DNA of 50,968 nt from Hyphomicrobiales bacterium (GTDB taxonomy: Bacteria > Pseudomonadota > Alphaproteobacteria > Rhizobiales > Rhizobiaceae): positions 1 to 50,968 of the forward strand of contig UCOA01000136.1 of the NCBI GenBank assembly GCA_900474095.1, written 5' to 3'. The notes under the pieces were generated by a model. It did no database searches. It had not been told where the DNA came from and saw only the letters and a program-made list of their open reading frames with translations. This document shows, in pieces, positions 19,579 to 28,749 of the stretch. How positions within the stretch are numbered: the stretch's first letter is position 1; each line of letters opens with the position of its first letter. The position numbers and the translations under genes are program-made.

Positions 19579-19898
19579 GCCTAATTTGTGTTCCTTTGGC
19601 GACGATGATCAATGATTAGGCAATCTCCTCCGGTCCGAGATCTTTTGCAAGGGCGAGATGGTGGATTGACCGGGGGGACCGAGAGATTTGTTTCTCAAAA
19701 GCGGAACCGGGGAGCGATGCCGGACGGCGGAGGACCGGCATTCTGGGAAATGCGCGCATACGCGTGCTGACTTGCACACTTCGCCCCTGCGTCTACGTCA
19801 ATTGACGTATACAGAATTCGAGAACCCCAGCGGATAGTCCCTTTACGAACGGTAAAGGTCTCCCAAGAGCCGTCGTCAAAGAACGAGAGGGGTTCACA
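19579..19898. promoter_or_regulatory. Divergent control region between permease-kinase and urtA
   Basis: 320 bases without a gene. It holds a perfect 16-bp palindrome TACGTCAATTGACGTA (19794-19809). The symmetry extends to 19791-19812 with a single mismatched pair. It also holds an inverted repeat CCTTTAC-N5-GTAAAGG (19840-19858) nearer urtA. GAGAGGGG precedes the urtA ATG. The palindrome is a good candidate site for the LuxR-type response regulator. I could not place convincing -35/-10 or sigma-54 elements for urtA. Confidence 0.65.
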
Positions 19899-21188
19899 AT
19901 GAAAATCAAATCTCATGTCATGAGCGCGTTCCTGGCCGGTGCACTGGCCACGACCGCATTCTCTGGCGTTTTTGCCGCCGAAGACACGATCAAGGTCGGG
20001 GTTCTTCACTCGCTTTCGGGCACCATGGCCATTTCCGAGACGACGCTCAAGGATGCCATGCTGATGCTCATCGAAGAGCAGAACAAGAAGGGCGGCCTTC
20101 TCGGCAAGAAGCTCGAGGCCGTCGTCGTCGATCCGGCATCCGACTGGCCGCTGTTTGCTGAAAAGGCGCGCGAACTGATCTCCGTCAACAAGGTCGCGGC
20201 CGTCTTCGGTTGCTGGACCTCGTCGTCGCGCAAGTCGGTTCTGCCGGTCTTCGAAGAGCTGAATTCGCTGCTCTTCTACCCGGTCCAGTACGAGGGCGAA
20301 GAATCCTCGCGCAACATCTTCTACACCGGTGCTGCGCCAAACCAGCAGGCCATTCCGGCTGTCGACTACCTGATGGAAACCGAAGGCGTCGAGCGTTTCG
20401 TGCTTGAAGGTACCGACTATGTCTACCCGCGCACGACCAACAAGATCCTGGAAGCCTACCTGATCGCCAAGGGTATCCCGAAAGAGGATATCCTGATCAA
20501 CTACACGCCGTTCGGTTTCTCCGACTGGCAGACGGAAGTGGCGAAGATCAAGGAATTCGGCTCGGCCGGCAAGAAAACCGCCGTCGTCTCGACCATCAAT
20601 GGCGACGCCAACGTCCCCTTCTACAAGGAACTCGGCAACAAGGGCATCAAGGCAACCGATATCCCGGTCGTCGCATTCTCGGTCGGCGAAGAAGAGCTTG
20701 CCGGTCTCGACACCAAGCCGCTGGTCGGACACCTCGCTGCCTGGAACTACTTCCAGTCGGTCGATGCTCCGGTCAACGCCGAATTCATCAAGCAGTGGCA
20801 TGCCTTTACCAAGAACGACAAGCGCGTCACCAACGACCCGATGGAAGCTGCCTATATCGGCTTCAGCGCCTGGGTGAAGGCGGTCGAGGCTGCCGGCACC
20901 ACCGACACGGATGCCGTTCTCGACACGATCATCGGCACCAGCGTTCCGAACCTTTCGGGCGGCTATTCCACCGTCATGCCGAACCACCACATCACCAAGC
21001 CGGTGCTGATCGGTGAAATCCAGGAAGACGGCCAGTTCGAAATCGTCCAGCAGACGCCAGCCGTCGTTGGCGACGAATGGTCCGACTTCCTGCCCGACTC
21101 CAAGGACCTGATCTCCGATTGGCGCAAGCCGATGTCCTGCGGCAACTTCAACGTTGCAACCGGCAAGTGCGGCGGCAAGGGCTCCTGA
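19899..21188 (+). CDS. urtA: Urea ABC transporter substrate-binding protein
   Basis: Periplasmic urea receptor, 429 residues, with signal peptide (MKIKSHVMSAFLAGALATTA, cleavage after VFA). Family marks are VGVLHSLSGTMAISE, FGCWTSSSRKSVLPVFE, LLFYPVQYEGEE and VYPRTTNKI, which separate UrtA/FmdD-type amide receptors from LivJ. It is the first gene of urtABCDE and is followed by two strong hairpins, which may stabilise its mRNA or cut transcription before urtB. Confidence 0.96.
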   Translation: MKIKSHVMSAFLAGALATTAFSGVFAAEDTIKVGVLHSLSGTMAISETTLKDAMLMLIEEQNKKGGLLGKKLEAVVVDPASDWPLFAEKARELISVNKVAAVFGCWTSSSRKSVLPVFEELNSLLFYPVQYEGEESSRNIFYTGAAPNQQAIPAVDYLMETEGVERFVLEGTDYVYPRTTNKILEAYLIAKGIPKEDILINYTPFGFSDWQTEVAKIKEFGSAGKKTAVVSTINGDANVPFYKELGNKGIKATDIPVVAFSVGEEELAGLDTKPLVGHLAAWNYFQSVDAPVNAEFIKQWHAFTKNDKRVTNDPMEAAYIGFSAWVKAVEAAGTTDTDAVLDTIIGTSVPNLSGGYSTVMPNHHITKPVLIGEIQEDGQFEIVQQTPAVVGDEWSDFLPDSKDLISDWRKPMSCGNFNVATGKCGGKGS

Positions 21189-21213
21189 TTTTTCATCAAG
21201 GCCAATATACTCG

Positions 21214-21237
21214 GGAAACGGCTTAAACGCCGTTTCC
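21214..21237 (+). other. Hairpin after urtA
   Basis: Perfect 9-bp stem GGAAACGGC / GCCGTTTCC with loop TTAAAC, 25 bases after the urtA stop and with no T tract. It probably protects the 3' end of the urtA message or weakens read-through. Confidence 0.6.
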
Positions 21238-21275
21238 ACCAAATCACTCCATGACCTTTTGATTTGCCACGAATA

Positions 21276-21309
21276 CCCTCCGTCCGGCCTTCCCACTCTG
21301 GACGGAGGG
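21276..21309 (+). terminator. Terminator-like hairpin between urtA and urtB
   Basis: Perfect 10-bp stem CCCTCCGTCC / GGACGGAGGG with a 14-base loop, followed by ACTTTCATT, which is only weakly T-rich. Together with the hairpin at 21214 it could separate urtA expression from urtBCDE. Full termination is doubtful. Confidence 0.55.
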
Positions 21310-21332
21310 ACTTTCATTCCTGGCTCCATGCC

Positions 21333-21348
21333 TGGCACGGTTTCTGCA
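21333..21348 (+). promoter_or_regulatory. Sigma-54 type -24/-12 promoter candidate before urtB
   Basis: TGGCACGGTTTCTGCA matches the RpoN consensus TGGCACG-N4-TTGCA with one mismatch (C for the first T of TTGC). The GG and GC pairs have the required spacing. Transcription would begin near 21360, about 137 bases before urtB. It fits nitrogen control of urea uptake and lies just after the hairpins that end urtA. Confidence 0.65.
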
Positions 21349-21496
21349 TGGTGTTAGGGGAGGGCAGAGCATCCGGACATGGATCGCCTCCGCTCTGATC
21401 GTCGGGCGAAGGCATTGCGGAAACTTTAAGCAGCGGCGCCAGCGGCGAGGCATTAGCCGGAATACGCGGCGTCGGCCAACGGAACAAGAAGAGCTC

Positions 21497-23104
21497 ATGT
21501 ATCGCGCCATCCAGACCTTCCTTGTCGCTCTTTGCCTGCTGGTCAGTTGCCTTGCAACTTGCCTGCGCGCACAGGAAGACATCCGGCCTCTGGTCGATGC
21601 GTTGGGCGCCAACAGTTTTCCGCAGAAGATCGAAGCGGTAAAGGCGCTGTCGGCATCGGGCGATGCAAAGGTTGCCGAAATCCTGCAGAATCTCAGCGAC
21701 GGTAAGCTCTACGCGCCCAAGACCGGCGGCTCCGTTTACCTCGCCGCACCGACGGACGGCGCCTACCTCGACGTGCTGACCGGCGCGCCGGCAGCCGATG
21801 TCCCCGGTAATCTTGCGAAGATCAAGCTGAACAACGGCCTGCGCGGCGCGATCGGCGCGGCACTGAGCCAGCTGACGCTCTTGAGCCCCGATCGGGCTGC
21901 GCGGCTGGCCGCCTCGCGGGACCTGCTCAAGGATGCCGACCCTGACAATCTCGATTTGTTGAACTCCGCGCTGGCGCAGGAGAAGGACCTAGAGGTCAAG
22001 GCGACCATGGAAGCGGCGCGTGCAGTGATCCTGCTCAAGACAGACGCCAGCGCCGAGGACAAGAAGGCTGCCATCGACACGATCGCGGCGCGCGGAAATC
22101 GCGATGCGCTGACGATCCTGACCGCAGCCCTGGAGAATGCGCCGCAAGATCTGAAACCGGCGATCGAGCAGAACATCGCGTCGATCAAGACCAGTCTTGC
22201 AGCATGGGACGTGGCGCAAAACGTCTGGTACGGCCTGTCGCTCGGCTCCGTGCTGCTGCTCGCTGCCATCGGCCTTGCCATCACCTTCGGCGTCATGGGT
22301 ATTATCAACATGGCGCATGGCGAGATGGTGATGCTCGGCGCCTACACCACCTATGTCGTGCAGCAGACGGTCGCCTCCGTCGCCCCTGGCATGGCCGACT
22401 ATACGCTCGCCTTTGCGGTTCCTGCCGCCTTCCTGTTCACCGGGCTGGTTGGTGTTGGCATCGAGCGCAGCGTCATTCGCTTTCTCTATGGCCGGCCGCT
22501 GGAAACCCTGCTTGCCACCTGGGGCATATCGCTGGTCTTGCAGCAGGCAATCCGCACCATTTTCGGGCCGACCAACCGGCAGGTTGACAATCCGAGCTGG
22601 ATGTCGGGCGCCTTCGATGTCGGCGGTCTGGCCATCACCTATAACCGCATGTGGATCGTCGTCTTCTCGCTCGGTGTCTTCGTCGCGCTGCTGTTGCTTC
22701 TCAAGCGCTCCAAGTTCGGCCTGCAGATGCGCGCGGTCACGCAGAACCGCCGCATGGCGTCGTCCATGGGTATCCGCACGCCTTGGGTCGATGCGCTAAC
22801 GTTCGGGCTCGGGTCCGGCATTGCCGGCATGGCGGGGGTCGCGCTCAGCCAGATCGACAATGTCTCGCCCAATCTCGGCCAGAACTACATCATCGACAGC
22901 TTCATGGTCGTGGTCTTCGGCGGCGTCGGCAACCTCTGGGGCACGCTGGTCGGGGCGCTCACACTGGGCATCGCCAACAAATTCCTCGAACCCTATGCCG
23001 GTGCGGTGCTGGGCAAGATCCTCATCCTCATCTTTATCATTCTCTTCATTCAGCGGCGGCCACGCGGCCTGTTCGCGCTCAAGGGAAGGGCGATCGAACA
23101 ATGA
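21497..23104 (+). CDS. urtB: Urea ABC transporter permease UrtB
   Basis: 535 residues. The N-terminus is a signal-like hydrophobic segment followed by an exported helical domain of about 200 residues, as is usual for UrtB. From about residue 235 comes the LivH-like permease core with AIGLAITFGVMGIINMAHGE and the loop NRRMASSMGIRTPWVDALTF. Its stop overlaps the urtC start by four bases (ATGA). The 308 bases before it (21189-21496) contain two hairpins and a sigma-54-type site but no gene. Confidence 0.95.
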   Translation: MYRAIQTFLVALCLLVSCLATCLRAQEDIRPLVDALGANSFPQKIEAVKALSASGDAKVAEILQNLSDGKLYAPKTGGSVYLAAPTDGAYLDVLTGAPAADVPGNLAKIKLNNGLRGAIGAALSQLTLLSPDRAARLAASRDLLKDADPDNLDLLNSALAQEKDLEVKATMEAARAVILLKTDASAEDKKAAIDTIAARGNRDALTILTAALENAPQDLKPAIEQNIASIKTSLAAWDVAQNVWYGLSLGSVLLLAAIGLAITFGVMGIINMAHGEMVMLGAYTTYVVQQTVASVAPGMADYTLAFAVPAAFLFTGLVGVGIERSVIRFLYGRPLETLLATWGISLVLQQAIRTIFGPTNRQVDNPSWMSGAFDVGGLAITYNRMWIVVFSLGVFVALLLLLKRSKFGLQMRAVTQNRRMASSMGIRTPWVDALTFGLGSGIAGMAGVALSQIDNVSPNLGQNYIIDSFMVVVFGGVGNLWGTLVGALTLGIANKFLEPYAGAVLGKILILIFIILFIQRRPRGLFALKGRAIEQ

Positions 23105-24294
23105 TCACGCACATGCTGTTCAGCCGGCACGAGACGAAAATCCTCTGGGCCGTGGCGCTCATTCTTCTCGCAGCAGCCCTCGTGCCGCTCGCCAATCTCC
23201 TGATCCCGGAAGGCAGCGCCTTCCACGTTCCGGGCTATCTGGTGCCGCTTCTCGGCAAGTACCTGTGCTACGCGCTGCTGGCGCTCGCACTCGATCTCGT
23301 TTGGGGCTATTGCGGTATTCTCTCGCTCGGGCACGGCGCCTTCTTCGCGCTCGGCGGCTATGCCATGGGCATGTACCTGATGCGCCAGATCGGCGATCGG
23401 GGCGTCTATGCCAATCCGCTGCTGCCGGATTTCATGGTGTTCCTGAACTGGAGCGAACTGCCCTGGTACTGGTATGGCTTCAACCATTTCGCGTTCGCGG
23501 CGCTGATGGTTCTGCTGGTGCCCGGCCTGCTCGCCTTCGTCTTCGGCTGGTTCGCCTTTCGCTCGCGCGTCACCGGCGTCTACCTGTCGATCATCACCCA
23601 GGCGATGACCTACGCCCTGCTGCTCGCCTTCTTCCGAAACGAGATGGGTTTCGGCGGCAATAACGGCCTCACCGACTTCAAGGATATCCTCGGCTTCAAC
23701 GTCCAGGCCGCCGGAACACGGGCGACGCTGTTTGCAGCAACCGCCATCGCGCTGGCTTTTGCCTTGATCCTGAGTTCCGCCATCGTCCGCTCCAAATACG
23801 GCAAGGTGCTGGTCGGCGTCCGCGATGCGGAAAGCCGGACCCGGTTCCTCGGCTATCGCGTCGAGAACATGAAGCTCTTCATCTTCACCCTCTCTGGGAT
23901 GATGGCGGGTGTCGCCGGTGCACTCTATGTGCCGCAGGTCGGCATCATCAACCCTGGTGAATTCGCACCGGCGAACTCGATCGAAGTGGTCATCTGGACG
24001 GCGGTCGGCGGGCGTGGCACGTTGATCGGACCAATCATCGGCGCGGTCCTCGTCAATTTCGGCAAGAGCATCTTCACCGCCGCCTTCCCGGAATTCTGGC
24101 TGTTTGCGCTCGGCGCACTGTTCGTCGCAACGACGCTGTTCCTTCCCAAGGGTGTCGTCGGCACGGTCCAGCAGTTCGTCGCCTCCCGCAAGGAACGGAG
24201 ACAAGCCGACGCTGTCGAGCAGGCCTATCAGAACAAGGCGGCAGCCAAGGTCGAAAGCCAAGTTGCAACACTTAAACCCCAGGCTGCGGAGTAA
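23101..24294 (+). CDS. urtC: Urea ABC transporter permease UrtC
   Basis: LivM-like permease, 397 residues, with core motifs YALLALALDLVWGYCGILSLGHGAFF-type and NNGLTDF, plus the EAA-like loop with SRTRFLGYRVENMKLF. The frame is open far upstream inside urtB, but the ATG at 23101 overlapping the urtB stop is the natural start and gives normal UrtC length. The C-terminal tail is charged and cytoplasmic. Confidence 0.95.
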   Translation: MITHMLFSRHETKILWAVALILLAAALVPLANLLIPEGSAFHVPGYLVPLLGKYLCYALLALALDLVWGYCGILSLGHGAFFALGGYAMGMYLMRQIGDRGVYANPLLPDFMVFLNWSELPWYWYGFNHFAFAALMVLLVPGLLAFVFGWFAFRSRVTGVYLSIITQAMTYALLLAFFRNEMGFGGNNGLTDFKDILGFNVQAAGTRATLFAATAIALAFALILSSAIVRSKYGKVLVGVRDAESRTRFLGYRVENMKLFIFTLSGMMAGVAGALYVPQVGIINPGEFAPANSIEVVIWTAVGGRGTLIGPIIGAVLVNFGKSIFTAAFPEFWLFALGALFVATTLFLPKGVVGTVQQFVASRKERRQADAVEQAYQNKAAAKVESQVATLKPQAAE

Positions 24295-24299
24295 GATCG

Positions 24300-25052
24300 A
24301 TGGATGCAAAGACCTCCAACAGCCTTCTCTATCTCGATGGCGTCTCGGTTTCCTTCGACGGTTTCAAGGCGCTGAACTCGCTGTCCTTCGTCGTCGAACC
24401 GGGCGAACTGCGCGCCATCATCGGGCCGAACGGTGCCGGCAAGACAACGATGATGGACATCATCACCGGCAAGACCCGGCCGGACTCGGGCCAGGTTTTC
24501 TTCAACGGCGACATCGACCTCACCAGGAAGGATGAGGCCGACATCGCCCAGCTCGGCATCGGCCGCAAATTCCAGAAGCCAACGGTGTTCGAAAGCCACA
24601 CGGTCTGGGACAATATCGAGCTGGCGCTCAACCGGAAGCGCGGCGTTTTCGCGACCCTCTTTTATCGCCTGACGGCAGAGGACAAGGCACGCATCGAGGA
24701 GATTCTCGAAACGGTTCGCATGACCGCCCGCAAGGCCGATCTGGCCGCCAATCTCTCGCATGGGCAAAAACAATGGCTGGAGATCGGCATGCTGCTCGCC
24801 CAGGAACCGAAGCTGCTCCTGGTCGACGAGCCAGTGGCCGGCATGACGGACGCCGAAACGGCGGAAACCGCCATCCTGCTCAAGGAAATCGCCAAGACCC
24901 GCTCGGTCGTCGTGGTCGAGCACGACATGGGCTTCATCCGTGATCTCGGTGTCAAAGTCACGTGCTTGGCGGAGGGCTCGGTGCTGGCCGAAGGCTCGAT
25001 CGATTTCGTCAGCAACGATCCGAAAGTGATCGAGAATTATCTGGGGCGGTAG
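24300..25052 (+). CDS. urtD: Urea ABC transporter ATP-binding protein UrtD
   Basis: 250 residues. Walker A GPNGAGKTT, signature LSHGQKQWLEIGMLLAQ (characteristic of UrtD), Walker B LLLVDEPVAGMTD, switch His in VEHDMGF. It starts five bases after urtC with GGAG upstream. A palindromic repeat element separates it from urtE. Confidence 0.95.
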   Translation: MDAKTSNSLLYLDGVSVSFDGFKALNSLSFVVEPGELRAIIGPNGAGKTTMMDIITGKTRPDSGQVFFNGDIDLTRKDEADIAQLGIGRKFQKPTVFESHTVWDNIELALNRKRGVFATLFYRLTAEDKARIEEILETVRMTARKADLAANLSHGQKQWLEIGMLLAQEPKLLLVDEPVAGMTDAETAETAILLKEIAKTRSVVVVEHDMGFIRDLGVKVTCLAEGSVLAEGSIDFVSNDPKVIENYLGR

Positions 25053-25061
25053 CTTTTGCAT

Positions 25062-25177
25062 TGCCCCTCATCCGGCCTGTCGGCCACCTTCTCTCCGTGA
25101 ACGGGGAGAAGGGACAAGCGGCAGCCTCCGTCGTCCCCTCTCCCCGCCTGCGGGGAGAGGGGTTAGGGTGAGGGGCA
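25062..25177. repeat. Rhizobial-type palindromic intergenic element between urtD and urtE
   Basis: A 116-base element with outer arms TGCCCCTCA and TGAGGGGCA and inner hairpins CTCTCCGTGAACGGGGAG and CCTCTCCCCGCCTGCGGGGAGAGG. It shares CCCCTCATCCGGCC and the CTTCTC-GGGGAGAA core with the element at 46624-46804. It lies inside the urt operon and would be transcribed as a large hairpin. Confidence 0.85.
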
Positions 25178-25201
25178 GTGAGGAAATGAGGTGAAACAAA
25201 G

Positions 25202-25897
25202 ATGCTGACGGTCGATAACATCAATCTGCACTATGGTGCGGCCCAGGCCCTTCGCGGCGTTTCCATCACGGCACCCATGGGCAAGATCACCTGCGTACTG
25301 GGCCGCAACGGCGTCGGCAAGACCAGTCTGTTGCGCGCCATCACCGGTCAGCATGGGCCGAGCGCCGGAACCATTACCTTCAATGATAGCCCGCTAAACG
25401 GCATGGCGCCCTACAGCCGGGCCAAGCACGGCATCGGCTTCGTGCCGCAGGGACGCGAGATCTTTCCGTTGCTGACGGTCAAGGAGAACCTGGAATCAGG
25501 CTATGCGCCGGTGGCGCGCAAGGACCGTTTCATTCCGGAGGATATTCTCAATCTCTTTCCGATCCTGCGCTCCATGCTCGGCCGCCGGGGCGGTGACCTC
25601 TCCGGCGGGCAACAGCAGCAGCTGGCGATCGGTCGTGCACTAGTGACGCGCCCGAAGATCCTCGTTCTCGACGAGCCGACAGAAGGCATCCAGCCGTCGA
25701 TCATCAAGGATATCGGCCGGGCGATCCAGTATCTGCGCGATTCCACGGGGATGGCAATTCTGCTTGTGGAACAATATCTTGACTTCTGCCGCGAGCTTGC
25801 AGACCATGTCTATATCATGGATCGGGGCGAGATCGTGCATGAGGGGCCGGCAGAGACGCTGGACACGCCGGAAGCACGTCGCCACCTGACAGTCTGA
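25202..25897 (+). CDS. urtE: Urea ABC transporter ATP-binding protein UrtE
   Basis: 231 residues. Walker [10 protein letters not shown], signature [15 protein letters not shown], Walker [15 protein letters not shown], and VEQYLDFC at the switch region, all typical of UrtE. GAGGTG precedes the ATG. The stop is only 11 bases from ureD, so urea uptake and urease genes can share one transcript. Confidence 0.95.
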   Translation: MLTVDNINLHYGAAQALRGVSITAPMGKITCVLGRNGVGKTSLLRAITGQHGPSAGTITFNDSPLNGMAPYSRAKHGIGFVPQGREIFPLLTVKENLESGYAPVARKDRFIPEDILNLFPILRSMLGRRGGDLSGGQQQQLAIGRALVTRPKILVLDEPTEGIQPSIIKDIGRAIQYLRDSTGMAILLVEQYLDFCRELADHVYIMDRGEIVHEGPAETLDTPEARRHLTV

Positions 25898-25908
25898 CGG
25901 CGGGTTTT

Positions 25909-26739
25909 ATGGCTGAAGCGACGGCAATCGCTCCCCAAAGAGCGTGGGGCAAGGGACGGCTGGTGGCCAAGCCATTTGCCGGGCGCACGCGGCTTTCCGA
26001 ATTCTATCAGGAAGGCTGCGCCAAGATCCGTCTTCCGGATACGTTCGACGCGACGATGGAAGCGGTGCTGATCAACAGTTCCGGCGGGCTGACCGGCGGC
26101 GACCATATGGAGTGGGAATTTTCGGCCGGAGAGGGCACGCATCTCACCCTGACGACCCAGGCTTGCGAGAAAGTCTACAAGGCGAGCGCCGGAACGGCGG
26201 CCGTCAAGGCGAAGATCTCGGTTGGGGCCGGGGCGACGGTGCACTGGCTGCCGCAGGAAACGATCCTGTTCGACCGCGCCTCGCTGTCGCGCCGGCTCGA
26301 CGTCGACATTGCTGATGGCGGCGAGTTCCTGGCCGTCGAGGCAATCCTGCTCGGACGCAAGGCGATGGGCGAGGTGATGCGGACGGGGCTGTTTCAGGAT
26401 TGCTGGCGTATCCGCAAGGGTGGACTTTTGCTGCACGCCGAAAATCTGCGGCTGAACGACGATATCGCCGCGCTGACGCGGGAGGCCGCCACGCTCGGCG
26501 GGAATGTGGCTTTTGCCACGCTCTTCTACAGCGGCATGAACTGCGAGCAGCAGGTGGAGAGCCTGCGTGCTCTGATCGGCGGCTCACATGGCGGGATCAG
26601 CCACTATCACGTTGCCGGACAGGACAAGCTGATTGCCCGCCTCGTTGCCGCCGATGGTTTTGCCTTGAGAAAAATCCTCATCCCGGTCATTTCGCACTTG
26701 CGCAAGGGCGCTTCCGTGCCGAAAGTCTGGAACCTGTAA
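25909..26739 (+). CDS. ureD: Urease accessory protein UreD
   Basis: 276 residues. UreD is the scaffold that binds apo-urease and recruits UreF and UreG for nickel insertion. Conserved motifs are [33 protein letters not shown] and GLFQDCWRI. The start is directly after urtE without a clear ribosome site, which suggests coupling to urtE translation. Confidence 0.95.
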   Translation: MAEATAIAPQRAWGKGRLVAKPFAGRTRLSEFYQEGCAKIRLPDTFDATMEAVLINSSGGLTGGDHMEWEFSAGEGTHLTLTTQACEKVYKASAGTAAVKAKISVGAGATVHWLPQETILFDRASLSRRLDVDIADGGEFLAVEAILLGRKAMGEVMRTGLFQDCWRIRKGGLLLHAENLRLNDDIAALTREAATLGGNVAFATLFYSGMNCEQQVESLRALIGGSHGGISHYHVAGQDKLIARLVAADGFALRKILIPVISHLRKGASVPKVWNL

Positions 26740-26764
26740 TCGACACGCAATCTGGTGGCCGCGC

Positions 26765-27067
26765 ATGAACCTCACTCCTCGTGAAAAAGACAAACTGCTG
26801 ATTTCGATGGCGGCGATGGTGGCCCGCAGGCGCCTGGAGCGCGGGGTGAAGCTCAATCATCCCGAGGCGATCGCACTGATCACCGACTATGTCGTCGAAG
26901 GCGCGCGCGACGGCCGCTCCGTCGCAGACCTGATGGAGGCGGGCGCCCATGTCATCACACGCGCTCAGGTGATGGAGGGCATCGCGGAAATGATCCACGA
27001 CATCCAGATCGAGGCGACGTTTCCGGACGGTACCAAGCTGGTTACCGTCCACGAGCCTATCCGCTGA
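26765..27067 (+). CDS. ureA: Urease gamma subunit
   Basis: 100 residues, full length for UreA. Typical start [11 protein letters not shown] and the segments [22 protein letters not shown] and [18 protein letters not shown]. It forms the urease heterotrimer with UreB and UreC. It lies 25 bases after ureD. Confidence 0.97.
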   Translation: MNLTPREKDKLLISMAAMVARRRLERGVKLNHPEAIALITDYVVEGARDGRSVADLMEAGAHVITRAQVMEGIAEMIHDIQIEATFPDGTKLVTVHEPIR

Positions 27068-27078
27068 GGGAGCGAACC

Positions 27079-27333
27079 ATGCTGCAACTGAGACCGAATT
27101 GCGAATGCTGCGACAAGGATCTGCCACCAGGCAGCCGCGAAGCGATGATCTGCAGTTTCGAATGCACCTTCTGCACGCAATGCGCATCCGACGTTCTGGA
27201 CGGGCATTGCCCGAACTGCTCGGGAGAACTCGTCCGTCGCCCGGTGCGCCCTGCGGCCAAACTTGGCAAGTTCCCGGCGTCCACCGAACGCGTTTTGAAG
27301 CCGGACGGCTGCGCGCCGATCAAGGCAGCCTGA
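27079..27333 (+). CDS. DUF1272 small Cys-rich protein
   Basis: 84 residues with the pattern CECC, C-x3-C-x2-C-x2-C and CPNC in the first 55 residues, typical of DUF1272 and most likely a zinc-binding fold. The tail is basic. It sits between ureA and ureB, 11 bases after ureA and 16 before ureB. DUF1272 genes are known to occur in rhizobial urease operons but I know no proven function. A metal-related role is only a guess. Confidence 0.85.
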   Translation: MLQLRPNCECCDKDLPPGSREAMICSFECTFCTQCASDVLDGHCPNCSGELVRRPVRPAAKLGKFPASTERVLKPDGCAPIKAA

Positions 27334-27349
27334 ACAGGAGAGACAGATC

Positions 27350-27655
27350 ATGATCCCCGGTGAAATCATTGTTGGCAGCGGCGAGATCGAGCTGAATGCC
27401 GGTCTGGAGACCGTGACGCTCGAGGTCTCGAACACGGGCGACCGGCCGATCCAGGTCGGCAGCCATTATCATTTCGCCGAGACCAATGCCGGCCTGTCCT
27501 TCGACCGGACGCTGGCGCATGGCAAGCGTCTCGACATTCCGGCGGGCACCGCGGTGCGCTTCGAGCCCGGGCAGACCCGCAACGTCACGCTCATCCCGTT
27601 TGGCGGCAAGCGCGAGGTTTACGGGTTCCAGCAGAAGATCATGGGCAAGCTATGA
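27350..27655 (+). CDS. ureB: Urease beta subunit
   Basis: 101 residues, full length. Begins [18 protein letters not shown]; the segments [29 protein letters not shown] and [13 protein letters not shown] are diagnostic. AGGAG is ideally placed before the ATG. The stop overlaps the next start (ATGA). Confidence 0.97.
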   Translation: MIPGEIIVGSGEIELNAGLETVTLEVSNTGDRPIQVGSHYHFAETNAGLSFDRTLAHGKRLDIPAGTAVRFEPGQTRNVTLIPFGGKREVYGFQQKIMGKL

Positions 27656-28083
27656 ACCGGTTTCATCCTGCAAGCGTCATGGTGGCGGGCATTGTGGCCT
27701 TTGCGCCGCTTGCGCTGGCGCAGGAGGAACCGCAGGTCGATTGCGAAAACGCAATGACCCAGTCGGACATCAACATTTGCGCCAACCAGGACTACGAAGC
27801 GGCCGACAAGGAGTTGAATGCGGTTTACAGGACGACGATGACGGCGATGCAGGCGACCGACAAGGAACTCGGTGAGATCGACCAGAACTATGTCGGTGCC
27901 GTCGAGGCGTTGAAGAAGGCGCAGCGCGCCTGGATCGGCTATCGCGACGGTCAGTGCGAGCTTGCCGGTTTCGAGGCGCGGGGCGGATCGATGGAGCCGA
28001 TGCTGGTTTCCGGTTGCCTTGCCGACGTGACGAAGAAGCGCACTGCGGAATTGAAAAGCCTAACCGAAGGCCTTGGAAACTGA
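27652..28083 (+). CDS. Exported LprI-like (DUF1311) protein
   Basis: 143 residues with signal peptide (cleavage after ALA, near residue 23). The mature part has the LprI N-terminal pattern: [18 protein letters not shown], then [18 protein letters not shown], and a further Cys in VSGCLAD, with Cys pairs for disulphides. Members of this family inhibit lysozyme in mycobacteria; that role is not shown here. Translation is coupled to ureB by a four-base overlap. Confidence 0.85.
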   Translation: MNRFHPASVMVAGIVAFAPLALAQEEPQVDCENAMTQSDINICANQDYEAADKELNAVYRTTMTAMQATDKELGEIDQNYVGAVEALKKAQRAWIGYRDGQCELAGFEARGGSMEPMLVSGCLADVTKKRTAELKSLTEGLGN

Positions 28084-28093
28084 GAGGCGATAA

Positions 28094-28744
28094 GTGACGG
28101 TGAGCCGGACCATCATGATCGTCGGAAACGGGCCGGTACCGCAAGGTGCGGCGCCCGTGATCGATGCGGCCGATCTGGTGATCCGCTTCAACGACTGCCG
28201 CTCGTGCGGTGCGGGGGGCGAGAAGACCGATATCGTCGCCGTCTGCAATACCGGCCGTCCGGCGCTGGCGATGCTGGGCGGCGGCCGGTGGAAAACCCAT
28301 GCGGCCGTGCAGCGGGCGCGCGAGTTCTGGTGTGTCCGGTTTGCGGAAAAATTTCGGGAACTGCGGCCGGAAATCGAGAAACGCCACCCTGATCTGGATG
28401 ATCTCTGCGACGATTATACGGATGGTTTTCGCGCTTTCGCGGCGGCTACCGGCCGGAGCCTCCATACAGTCTTGGCTTCGACACATGAAAGCGTCGACGC
28501 CGAGCTGAAAAGCTTCGGTCCCGGCGATTATGTCGTGCCAAGCAGCGGACTGATCGTGATCGCCGATGTGCTCAGCCATTGGTGCGGTCCGGCCGACCGT
28601 GTCGTGCTTGCCGGTTTCGGTCACGTCGGCTGGGAGTGGCATCCGTTCGCGGCCGAGCGCCGGTATGTCGACGCGTTGATTTCAAAGGGGCTCCTCACGC
28701 GCCTCGATCAAAATTACCTATCCGCCTTTGCTCAAGGAGCCTGA
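28094..28744 (+). CDS. Urease operon accessory protein with GT29-like motifs
   Basis: 216 residues, no signal peptide. It begins with [10 protein letters not shown], then DLVIRFNDC, then KTDIVAVCN. This spacing of a GNG-P turn, VIRFN and TD resembles the large sialylmotif of family 29 glycosyltransferases. A second region [12 protein letters not shown]...[14 protein letters not shown] resembles the later S/G motif and His. In rhizobia it is commonly labelled only as a urease operon protein. The start is GTG 28094 (GTG 28100 is possible). It lies 10 bases after the LprI gene and 5 before ureC. A sugar transfer role is an inference from motifs and odd for this setting. Confidence 0.7.
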   Translation: MTVSRTIMIVGNGPVPQGAAPVIDAADLVIRFNDCRSCGAGGEKTDIVAVCNTGRPALAMLGGGRWKTHAAVQRAREFWCVRFAEKFRELRPEIEKRHPDLDDLCDDYTDGFRAFAAATGRSLHTVLASTHESVDAELKSFGPGDYVVPSSGLIVIADVLSHWCGPADRVVLAGFGHVGWEWHPFAAERRYVDALISKGLLTRLDQNYLSAFAQGA

Positions 28745-28749
28745 TACCC

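Noticed and set aside
23050..24309. 419-codon minus-strand open frame opposite urtC
   Set aside because: Charged low-complexity product typical of antisense frames; urtC is certain.
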